The translations under genes and the position numbers were made by a program. Below, piece by piece: positions 1 to 5,754 of a stretch of 11,982 bases of DNA. The notes under the pieces were generated by a model that had not been told where the DNA came from, made no database searches, and saw nothing but the letters and a program-made list of their open reading frames with translations. The DNA comes from Hyphomicrobiaceae bacterium (lineage in GTDB: Bacteria > Pseudomonadota > Alphaproteobacteria > Rhizobiales > JAKIUO01): NCBI GenBank assembly GCA_021647535.1, contig JAKIUO010000089.1, forward strand, positions 1 through 11,982, written 5' to 3'. Numbering within the stretch: position 1 is the first letter of the stretch; each line of letters begins with the position of its first letter.

Positions 1-910
1 AACCACCAACCCCCTTGGAGCGAATGAGGCGCACGACCTGCTCGACTTTTTGCAGCAGAGCCTTTGGCGCTTCATCAAACAATAAATGCGCTTCATCGAA
101 AAAGAACACCAGCTTTGGTTTGTCAGGGTCGCCAACTTCCGGCATTTCATCGAACAGCTCGGACAACAGCCACAAAAGGAAGGTGGCGTAAAGGCGCGGC
201 GATTTCATCAGCTCATCGGCAGCCAATATGTTGATAAAGCCCTGACCATCATAGGTGGTGCGCATAAATTCGCTGATTTTCAGGGCCGGTTCGCCAAAAA
301 ACTCTTCGGCCCCCTGCTCTTCCAGCACCAGCAAACGGCGCTGAATGGCCCCGACCGAAGATTTCGAGACATTGCCATATTCTTTTGAAAGCTCTTTGGT
401 GCGCTCCGACACTTCAATCATCAGCTTGCGCAGGTCTTTCAGGTCCAGCAAAGGCAGTTTTTCCTCTTCTGCCAGCCGGAAAGCAATATTCATCACCCCT
501 TCTTGCGTGTCATTAATATCAAGCAGGCGCGACAGCAATAGCGGCCCCATTTCCTGAACCGTCGTGCGGATGGGATGGCCTTTTTTGCCAAACAGATCCC
601 AGAAAACCGTTGGGTAAGCGCCATATTCATAATCTTCAAAACCGATCTTTTTGGCGCGCTCTTCAAGGAAATCCTTGCTGACGCCCGTCGCGCCAATCCC
701 CGAAAGGTCGCCCTTAACATCGGCGCAAAAAACCGGCACACCGGCATCCGAAAACCCTTCGGCAAGAATTTGCAAAGAAACGGTTTTACCCGTCCCCGTC
801 GCCCCGGTAATGAGCCCGTGCCTGTTGGCAAGTTTCAAGAGCAGCTGTTCTTTGGTAGGGGTGCTTTCCACATTACTGGTGCCCAGATATATTGATTCAT
901 TCTCGCTCAT
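1..910 (-). CDS. HerA-like helicase/ATPase, DUF853 family (3' end outside the window)
   Basis: About 303 N-terminal residues are present; the C-terminus lies beyond base 1. The start ATG at 908-910 has an AAGGAG Shine-Dalgarno nine bases upstream (920-925). The protein opens MSENESIYLG. A Walker A motif GATGTGKT (residues about 36-43, bases 782-805) follows in the context NRHGLITGATGTGKTVSLQI. A Walker B/DEAH-type segment FFFDEAHLLFDEAP lies near residue 268-281 (bases about 70-110). Other family-like stretches are DVKGDLSGIG and QRRLLVLEEQG. This order matches the DUF853 group of HerA-related P-loop ATPases (Escherichia coli YjgR type). They are cytoplasmic, presumed DNA- or nucleic-acid-translocating NTPases with no firmly assigned job. 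No frame disruption is visible. It is transcribed divergently from the small gene at 1209. Family assignment is secure; function is inferred. Confidence 0.9.
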   Translation of the reverse strand, partial: MSENESIYLGTSNVESTPTKEQLLLKLANRHGLITGATGTGKTVSLQILAEGFSDAGVPVFCADVKGDLSGIGATGVSKDFLEERAKKIGFEDYEYGAYPTVFWDLFGKKGHPIRTTVQEMGPLLLSRLLDINDTQEGVMNIAFRLAEEEKLPLLDLKDLRKLMIEVSERTKELSKEYGNVSKSSVGAIQRRLLVLEEQGAEEFFGEPALKISEFMRTTYDGQGFINILAADELMKSPRLYATFLLWLLSELFDEMPEVGDPDKPKLVFFFDEAHLLFDEAPKALLQKVEQVVRLIRSKGVGG

Positions 911-1118
911 GGCGAACAGCTCCTTGTTTTGACGGGCTAATTTTTATCCACAAATCGCCTTGGCCTGTAATTGTCGCCAAACCAGACCCATTTTTTCGGC
1001 CCGCAAGATTCGTTTTTTGCGAGTTTAGGGGGATTTAGGACAAATTCAACCAGTAATAACAACGAGCGGCACGGAAAACACCCGCAAGGGGCGACACCAG
1101 ACCGCTCCCCCCCAAAGC

Positions 1119-1147
1119 TTGTCATCGCCCCGCCCGCCTTCTATATG
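1119..1147 (+). promoter_or_regulatory. predicted sigma70 promoter for the DUF2267-like gene
   Basis: TTGTCA (1119-1124) and TATATG (1142-1147) are separated by 17 bases. Both are close to the sigma70 consensus. Transcription would begin near 1154, about 55 bases before the ATG at 1209. Predicted by eye only. Confidence 0.5.
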
Positions 1148-1208
1148 GAGCATGAGCATAATCCTTATTTCAAAGGACTGCCCTCTCAAAACCATCTGGA
1201 GAAAATAA

Positions 1209-1622
1209 ATGGAAGAACTCATTGCACGCATCGTCACAAGCGTTGGCATTCCCGAAAGCCTCGCCAAAACCGCCGTTGGCCTCATCCTCAATATGTTTCA
1301 AAAAGAAGGTGATGCGGGTGCCGTCGCCTCACTGCTCAACGCCCTGCCCGGATCTGGCGATCTGGCCAGCGCCGCAGCCAGCGCCACGAGCGATGGTGAC
1401 AGCGGCGGCGGACTTGGTGGCCTGATGGGTTCAGCTGCCAGTATGCTTGGCGGTGGCGGCGGAGTCATGGCGCTGGTCGGCCAGCTCACAGGGGCCGGTC
1501 TGTCCATAGATCAGGCCAAAGGCGTTGGCAGCGAGCTGATGAATTTTGCCACCGAAAAAGCCGGTGCCGATGTCGTCGCACAGGTCGCCAAATCCATCCC
1601 CGGACTTGATAGACTGCTCTAG
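1209..1622 (+). CDS. small DUF2267/DUF2780-like protein, glycine-rich centre
   Basis: The protein has 137 residues and starts at ATG 1209 with GGAG about seven bases upstream. Residues 1-45 (MEELIARIVTSVGIPESLAK and onward) form a predicted helical domain, with alternating charge and the signature VGLILNMFQKEG. The centre (about 55-93) is Ala/Ser/Gly-rich and ends in a glycine run (MLGGGGGVM). Residues 94-137 form a second helical unit (LTGAGLSIDQAKGVGSELMN) ending SIPGLDRLL. Two helical halves joined by a flexible Gly-rich linker are typical of alphaproteobacterial proteins annotated as DUF2267 or DUF2780. I cannot decide between the two labels. There is no signal peptide or membrane segment, so it is probably cytoplasmic. 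Function is unknown. It is a single-gene transcript, divergent from the HerA-like gene and convergent with the peroxiredoxin-like gene. Confidence 0.8.
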   Translation: MEELIARIVTSVGIPESLAKTAVGLILNMFQKEGDAGAVASLLNALPGSGDLASAAASATSDGDSGGGLGGLMGSAASMLGGGGGVMALVGQLTGAGLSIDQAKGVGSELMNFATEKAGADVVAQVAKSIPGLDRLL

Positions 1623-1674
1623 GCCAAACTTGCTGCGCAATTAGGCAGCTGCCCAAATCCACCCTTTTTTGATT

Positions 1675-1719
1675 TTAAAAATAAAAAGAAAGGGGTTCGG
1701 GGAAATCCTTTTCCCCGAA
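1675..1719 (-). terminator. rho-independent terminator of the peroxiredoxin-like gene
   Basis: A perfect 10-bp stem is formed by TTCGGGGAAA (1696-1705) and TTTCCCCGAA (1710-1719), with a 4-base loop. Read on the minus strand, the hairpin is followed by CCCCTTTCTTTTTATTTTT, a T-rich tail. It therefore fits termination of the gene ending at 1766. A second small hairpin, ATGGGC/GCCCAT (1725-1730 / 1735-1740), sits beside it. For the opposing gene ending at 1622, the imperfect CCCTTTTTT...AAAGAAAGGG pairing around 1662-1695 may serve. Confidence 0.65.
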
Positions 1720-1765
1720 TGGGTATGGGCGATAGCCCATTCGCGCAGCGAGATACGGCAAATGC

Positions 1766-2317
1766 CTACGCCGCGATCCATTTAATCGAACAACCCATTG
1801 ATGGGATCTGCTCCTGTGGTCCTTTGCCCGTCTGCGCCACCTGTTTCATCGCTTCAAACAGGTCACGCCGCGCGTCTGGTGCCGCTTCTTTGCGGCTGGC
1901 ATCGAGGCGACCGCGATATTGCAGGCCGAAATTCTTGTCAAAACCGAAAAAATCCGGTGTACAAACCGCATTATAAGACTTGGCAATCGCCTGGTCTTCA
2001 TCGTGCAGATAGGGGAAGGTAAAGCCGTTATCTTTGGCAAACTGCCCCATATTCTCAAAACTGTCCTCAGGGTAATCATTGGCGTCATTGGCGCAAATGG
2101 CGACGATATTAATGCCCGTTTCCTTGAGTTCATTGGCATCGCGCACAATGCGGTCAATGACCGATTTGACATAGGGGCAATGATTGCAGATGAACATAAC
2201 CAGCAGACCATTATCGCCCATAAGATCTTCAAGTTTATAGGTTTTTCCATCCGTCGCTGGAAGTGAAAATGCTGGTGCCTTCCAGCCAAAATCGCAAACA
2301 GGTGTTTCTACAGCCAT
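1766..2317 (-). CDS. thioredoxin-fold AhpC/TSA-like protein (PRX_like1 type)
   Basis: The protein has 183 residues. I chose ATG 2315-2317 because GGGAGG lies about six bases upstream and family members begin here (MAVETPVCDFGWKAPAFSLP). An in-frame start at 2410 would add 31 non-conserved residues. The fold is redoxin-like: PAFSLPATDGKTYKLEDL, the strand GLLVMFICNHCPYVKSV with a CxxC-type pair in CNHCPYV, NIVAICANDAN, and a later conserved Cys in YNAVCTPDFFGFD followed by YRGRLD. The CNHCPYV and CTPDFFGFD signatures mark the peroxiredoxin-like family often annotated 'thioredoxin family protein'. It has no signal peptide, so it is probably a cytoplasmic thiol oxidoreductase or peroxidase. Its substrate is not known. 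A GATAAT-like -10 at 2367-2372 is a weak promoter candidate. Confidence 0.88.
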   Translation of the reverse strand: MAVETPVCDFGWKAPAFSLPATDGKTYKLEDLMGDNGLLVMFICNHCPYVKSVIDRIVRDANELKETGINIVAICANDANDYPEDSFENMGQFAKDNGFTFPYLHDEDQAIAKSYNAVCTPDFFGFDKNFGLQYRGRLDASRKEAAPDARRDLFEAMKQVAQTGKGPQEQIPSMGCSIKWIAA

Positions 2318-2438
2318 CTCTAAGCCTCCCTTTAATTCATTTTGATTGAGTCGTTTGGGGACAATGATTATCCGCTCAATGTCCATCGCGCAAGCCGCAT
2401 TATTTCCCATTAACCAACCATAAATTATAATAAACTAG

Positions 2439-2467
2439 TTGACGATAAAAGCCTTTAATCATACACT
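2439..2467 (+). promoter_or_regulatory. predicted sigma70 promoter in the gene-poor region
   Basis: TTGACG (2439-2444), a 17-base spacer and TACACT (2462-2467) give a good -35 and an acceptable -10. It points toward the Shine-Dalgarno at 2482. Predicted by eye. Confidence 0.4.
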
Positions 2468-2497
2468 TAAAGTCTAAACTGAAAGGAGGCTAAGATA

Positions 2498-2536
2498 ATG
2501 ACTCCGCCTGATAGTATTGGGCCGCACATTGAGTAG
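2498..2536 (+). CDS. possible 12-codon ORF (leader peptide or stump of a lost gene)
   Basis: ATG 2498 is preceded by AAAGGAGG (2482-2489) at an ideal 8-base spacing, an almost perfect Shine-Dalgarno. The ORF reads MTPPDSIGPHIE and stops at TAG 2534-2536. A promoter-like sequence lies about 30 bases upstream. Such a strong start in front of so short a frame suggests either a true small peptide or the 5' stump of a gene that has lost its reading frame. Codons beyond the stop continue only about 20 triplets before another stop. No family is recognised. Confidence 0.3.
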   Translation: MTPPDSIGPHIE

Positions 2537-3130
2537 TACAAAAAGACTGCACACTGCTGCGGCTATCCAAAAACAATTAAATATACAAAAAAATAACGAA
2601 ATCTTACTGCTGAAGACAGGTGAGATAGGGATAGTTTTTTACTGATCCCAATGGATCATTGCCGAACTTTTAAAGTGAATTTCGTACAAAATTCCGAACC
2701 ATTCGGAATAAGGTCATGAAAGGCAGATAAGTCGAGATACTTCAAAACAGGCTAGAAAATTTCAAATTACACCATGTGCTTTATGAGCGCTGATATGGAT
2801 TAGAAAACGGCGTTTTGCAACCTGCAAACAGGGCAACCGGTCATTGTTTTACAGCCGCTTTGCACCAGAGGAAACTCTATACAAAGCAATCGCTTACAAG
2901 TTCAATGAGTATTGCGTCCCAAAAGTTCGCTGTATAGGTTCATCCAAGTGAGTAAAGTGTACTGGAGTTTTGAAAAAGCCTGATATTGAAAAACCATCTG
3001 GCGCTGCAAACCAAAATAGACCAAACCGGGAAACCGGCGGCAGAGCCTCTCTCCAGAACAAAGAACTGGACGGAGGCTTTGTTGCGCTCCCTAACAGATT
3101 ACACCACACCAGTAGCCGCTCTAATTATCG

Positions 3131-3321
3131 ACTGATGTTACGCACCCAACTTTTATGCCGGCCTTAAAAAAGAGCCTTCGGCGACGCTTATGCAGCGGGC
3201 ATTCAGGGACTCTTCCCTAAAAACCCAACAATTGGGATTGCACAAGGGTCTCGACCCTTTGCCGCTTTCGCGCGTAGCGAACCGCGCGAGGCATTCTTTT
3301 CTTCTTTTGCGTAACATCAGT
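3131..3321. mobile_element. MITE-like element with 14-bp terminal inverted repeats
   Basis: ACTGATGTTACGCA (3131-3144) is matched perfectly in inverse orientation by TGCGTAACATCAGT (3308-3321), bounding 191 bases. The interior has no gene but several hairpins: AGGGA/TCCCT near 3207-3220, CCCAA/TTGGG near 3226-3238, AAGGGT/ACCCTT near 3243-3258 and TCGCGCG/CGCGCGA (3268-3274 / 3283-3289). TTATC occurs on both sides (3125-3129 and 3321-3325) and is a possible but imperfectly placed target duplication. A non-autonomous transposon remnant fits. The alternative is a structured intergenic repeat acting as a two-way terminator. I cannot assign it to a named IS family. Confidence 0.55.
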
Positions 3322-4306
3322 TATCACTAAACAAGGCGTCGGATTTCCAGTTTTTATTGGCGGCTGCTGACTGCGAAGGACGTTCCGCTGGTTCTGCCAA
3401 AGCCTCTGGCACAGCTTTGCTTACAGAAGCGGCGGCCTCGCCATATTGACGAGCCGCATGGCTATGCAGCTGCCCTTCTTGTGCCGATGCACTCGCCAGC
3501 TTTTGAGAAACCCCTTGCTCAGGGCCTGCCGGAACGACATCTGCAGATTTGGCTGCCGCACTTCCCCACACGCCAATGCTGCCCTCACGTCCCTTGCCAG
3601 TTCTGGGGCTGGGCATCGTCGTATCCGATATCAGCCCCCCCATAATGCCGAACGCAAAGTTCCCCGAGCTGCTCTTTCTGACATCGCTATTGTCGCCATC
3701 AACATGGCTCGAAACAAGAATTTCCTGAACTTGCGACATGGAGCGCGGCTCGCCTTTATCATAGAAAATGCTCTTGTTAGCCTTGGCTGCTGATGGAAAA
3801 TAGCGGCTGGCCGGGCTGTCTGGTCGGCTTTCTGACAGCTGAATCATCCGTGAAGCGCCCCCCGGCCCCAGAAAATGCGCCAGATAAAGTTCTCCGTCAG
3901 AGGGGTTGCGCCCTATTTTGCCACGCACATAATTTGCATTCTGTTCGGTATAGGCAGCGGCCACCAGCGCCGAGGTTTCCGGGTCATGGCGCAGCTCCAG
4001 AATTTCGCGACGCTTAGCGCTGTCCGGCACATAATATTTTCCCGAACTGGTCCGTTGTATGTTTTTGGCAAGATCAGCCAAGCCCAGCCGGTCGCCATCT
4101 TCCTTGACGACTTTTAGCCAAGTGCCCTCAACGAACTGGAACAGTCCGGCGGCAGATGACGAGGATGATTTTGCCTGTGTGCGAAGAGAGCTTTCACGCT
4201 TTGCCGTATTCAGCAAATAATCAAAGCTGGCGCCGGTGCGCTCACTCGCCTGGGTGATGGCGCTCTGGACCTTGGCAGGAATTGAGGTAACTCTTTGGAT
4301 TGGCAT
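3317..4306 (-). CDS. lytic transglycosylase-like protein with SLT domain
   Basis: The protein has 329 residues. I chose ATG 4304-4306 because GGAG sits five bases upstream (4312-4315). An alternative TTG at 4336 would add ten residues but lacks a Shine-Dalgarno. Residues about 10-150 form a soluble lytic transglycosylase-type domain: LLNTAKRESSLRTQAKSSSS carries the likely catalytic Glu (residue 38), followed by AAGLFQFVEGTWL, TSALVAAAYTEQNANYVR and LYLAHFLGPGGASRMI. This fold cleaves peptidoglycan glycan strands. The C-terminal half is Ser/Ala/Gln/Glu-rich and probably disordered. There is no clear signal peptide, so export, if any, would need another route. The stop codon TGA (3317-3319) lies inside the right inverted repeat of the 3131-3321 element, so the natural C-terminus may have been replaced. 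The closest named homologue is unknown to me. Confidence 0.8.
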   Translation of the reverse strand: MPIQRVTSIPAKVQSAITQASERTGASFDYLLNTAKRESSLRTQAKSSSSSAAGLFQFVEGTWLKVVKEDGDRLGLADLAKNIQRTSSGKYYVPDSAKRREILELRHDPETSALVAAAYTEQNANYVRGKIGRNPSDGELYLAHFLGPGGASRMIQLSESRPDSPASRYFPSAAKANKSIFYDKGEPRSMSQVQEILVSSHVDGDNSDVRKSSSGNFAFGIMGGLISDTTMPSPRTGKGREGSIGVWGSAAAKSADVVPAGPEQGVSQKLASASAQEGQLHSHAARQYGEAAASVSKAVPEALAEPAERPSQSAAANKNWKSDALFSDN

Positions 4307-4449
4307 TCCAGCTCCGACAGGTTCAATAAACTTCAAGGGTGGCGCTGAAACAACGCCAGATAGGGAGAATGGCCCCCAATCTTTACCTTAATGAACGATT
4401 TATTAACAAGCCGTTGATGAATGCATGAAAAACCTCAATAAGCGTGAGT

Positions 4450-5049
4450 TTAATTGACGCTATCTGGATTACTAAAGGCTCCGGCCACCGTGTAATCAAA
4501 ATAGCCGAGCCGTCCCAGAGCCTTGACCATATCAGAACTATAGCGCCCGCCCTTCAGCACCTTGTCATCAATATAGACGCCAATGACCTCACCAATCACC
4601 ATATAATAGGGTTCAGACTGTTCGTTTGCGGCTGGTAATTCTACTGTTTGATGAGTGCGGCACTCCAGTGATGCCGGAGATTTTGCCACCCTTGGCGGCT
4701 TGACAAGACGCGACGGCGTTGGTTCCAGACGGGCCAGTTCCATCTCGTCAATATGGGAGGCCACCGAAGCGCCGGTTTTGTTGACTTCGTCAAACAGGTG
4801 CAATGTCGCGACCGAGCAGACGAACTCGCCTTCGCGTTCAGCATTACGCAAACTGTCCTTGCGGCCATGCGAGGAAAACATCACATAATGCGGACGATAG
4901 GAAACCAGATTGAAAAAGCTGTAAGGGGCCAGATTGACGCCGCCCTGCTCATTCAGCGTCGATATCCAGCCAATGGGGCGCGGCGCGACAATCGCCTTCA
5001 TCGGGTCAAATTCGAGCCCATGATCATTTTTTCTGGCATCATAATGCAT
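4450..5049 (-). CDS. flavin reductase-like, FMN-binding split-barrel protein
   Basis: The protein has 199 residues. ATG 5047-5049 follows the stop codon of the upstream nitroreductase gene by one base, and GGAG lies about eight bases before it within that gene's end. N-terminal motifs are typical of the flavin reductase-like (DIM6/NTAB) family: KAIVAPRPIGWISTLNEQGG, VNLAPYSFFNLVSYRPHYVM, RKDSLRNAEREGEFVCSVAT, and later YYMVIGEVIGVYIDD. These proteins bind FMN in a split beta-barrel and reduce flavin or act as flavoenzymes; the substrate is not evident. It is a cytoplasmic protein, second gene of a tight operon with the nitroreductase, so both flavoproteins should be co-expressed from the promoter near 5665-5693. 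Confidence 0.88.
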   Translation of the reverse strand: MHYDARKNDHGLEFDPMKAIVAPRPIGWISTLNEQGGVNLAPYSFFNLVSYRPHYVMFSSHGRKDSLRNAEREGEFVCSVATLHLFDEVNKTGASVASHIDEMELARLEPTPSRLVKPPRVAKSPASLECRTHQTVELPAANEQSEPYYMVIGEVIGVYIDDKVLKGGRYSSDMVKALGRLGYFDYTVAGAFSNPDSVN

Positions 5050-5050
5050 G

Positions 5051-5617
5051 TCAAAGGCTCCAATAACTCATAACGTCTTGCGGCTTGACGCGCGGACGCT
5101 CGCCCGGAATTTCGCTTGAACTGCCAAGATAGATGAAGCCGGCAACCGACTGGTGCGGCTCCAGATGCAGCACCTCATCGACCTTCGCATCATAGGCAAT
5201 CCATTCCGTCACCCATTGCGCCGCATATCCCAGCGCCCGCGCCCCATGCAAAATATTCATGCAGGCCGCCCCGGCAGACAAGAGCTGCTCGCTTTGCGGT
5301 ACTTTTATACTGTCTACCGGACTGGAAATCACGCCAATGACCACCGGGGCGCGTAAAAAGCGGTTGAGCTCATTTTCATAGGCCCGGTCGGTTCGCGCTT
5401 CGCCCACATTGTGCTCATAAATCGCGGCAATTTTCTTGCCAAAATCAGCCCGCGCTGCGCCACTAAAGACCAGAAAACGCCAAGGGGCCAAAGCCTTGTG
5501 GTCAGGCACCCTTATGGCCCCGGCGATCAGCTCAACAATCTCATCCTTGTCTGGCCCTGGCTCTTGCAGCCTGGCCACGACGACAGACCGACGCTTCAAT
5601 AAAAACGAAAGTGGCAT
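5051..5617 (-). CDS. nitroreductase family protein (YdjA-like)
   Basis: The protein has 188 residues from ATG 5615-5617 (MPLSFLLKRRSVVVARLQEP). A GTG start at 5665 would add 16 residues but would lie inside the predicted operator and promoter, so I reject it. FMN-binding features are the N-terminal RRS, the segment IRVPDHKALAPWRFLVFSG, and the C-terminal AGAACMNILHGARALGYAAQ with GFIYLGSS. The short length and PDHKALAPWRF signature resemble YdjA-type nitroreductases, which use FMN and NAD(P)H to reduce nitro or quinone-like compounds. The true substrate is unknown. It is the first gene of a two-gene operon with the flavin reductase-like gene. A near-consensus promoter overlapping a perfect palindrome lies just upstream, implying tight repression and induction. 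Confidence 0.9.
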   Translation of the reverse strand: MPLSFLLKRRSVVVARLQEPGPDKDEIVELIAGAIRVPDHKALAPWRFLVFSGAARADFGKKIAAIYEHNVGEARTDRAYENELNRFLRAPVVIGVISSPVDSIKVPQSEQLLSAGAACMNILHGARALGYAAQWVTEWIAYDAKVDEVLHLEPHQSVAGFIYLGSSSEIPGERPRVKPQDVMSYWSL

Positions 5618-5638
5618 ATATTTCGACCCTGTATTGCC

Positions 5639-5668
5639 TATGTGTTGCCTATTCCCTTGCAACACATA
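5639..5668. promoter_or_regulatory. palindromic operator upstream of the nitroreductase operon
   Basis: TATGTGTTGC (5639-5648) is repeated in perfect inverted form as GCAACACATA (5659-5668), separated by ten bases. The right arm overlaps the predicted -10 box of the minus-strand promoter, and the rest covers the transcription start. This is the usual layout for a dimeric repressor site. A direct repeat TTGCCTAT (5634-5641 and 5645-5652), 11 bp apart, overlaps it. The regulator is not in the window. Confidence 0.6.
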
Positions 5669-5693
5669 TAGGATAGATCAGAGTTTAGTCCAA
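5665..5693 (-). promoter_or_regulatory. predicted sigma70 promoter of the nitroreductase/flavin reductase operon
   Basis: On the minus strand, TTGGAC (5688-5693) and TATATG (5665-5670) are separated by exactly 17 bases. Start of transcription would fall near 5658, inside the palindrome, about 40 bases before the ATG at 5617. Confidence 0.6.
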
Positions 5694-5754
5694 GGAACAT
5701 AAATAGTGAGGCGTCCTTGATGATACGGTTAGAAGGATCAGGTGGAAAACATAT

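Larger units (their letters stand above)
2411..3130. other. gene-poor intergenic region, possibly holding a decayed gene
   Basis: About 720 bases contain no convincing intact gene. The sequence is visibly richer in A/T than its flanks up to about 2820. Several short plus-strand frames look protein-like but are interrupted. One runs from 2765 to 2950 and includes RFAPEETLYKAIAYKFNEYC. Another runs from about 2970 to 3135 and ends TPVAALIID then TGA. All three frames, plus a 71-codon minus-strand frame (2894-3109), are open over 2970-3109, so which one was ever translated cannot be decided by eye. I read this as relic or foreign DNA with low certainty. Confidence 0.4.

Noticed and set aside
2318..2410. 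N-terminal extension of the peroxiredoxin-like gene from an upstream start
   Set aside because: The extra 31 residues do not look like the family, and the internal ATG at 2317 has an excellent Shine-Dalgarno.
2894..3109. 71-codon minus-strand ORF
   Set aside because: It has no recognisable domain and no clear Shine-Dalgarno, and the opposite strand is open in more than one frame over the same bases. It is not supported as a gene.
3160..3300. CRISPR-like or tandem repeat structure
   Set aside because: The hairpins differ from one another in sequence and spacing. There are no regularly spaced direct repeats.
5618..5665. GTG start extending the nitroreductase by 16 residues
   Set aside because: This start falls at the predicted -10 box and upstream of the likely transcription start. 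The family N-terminus matches the ATG at 5617.
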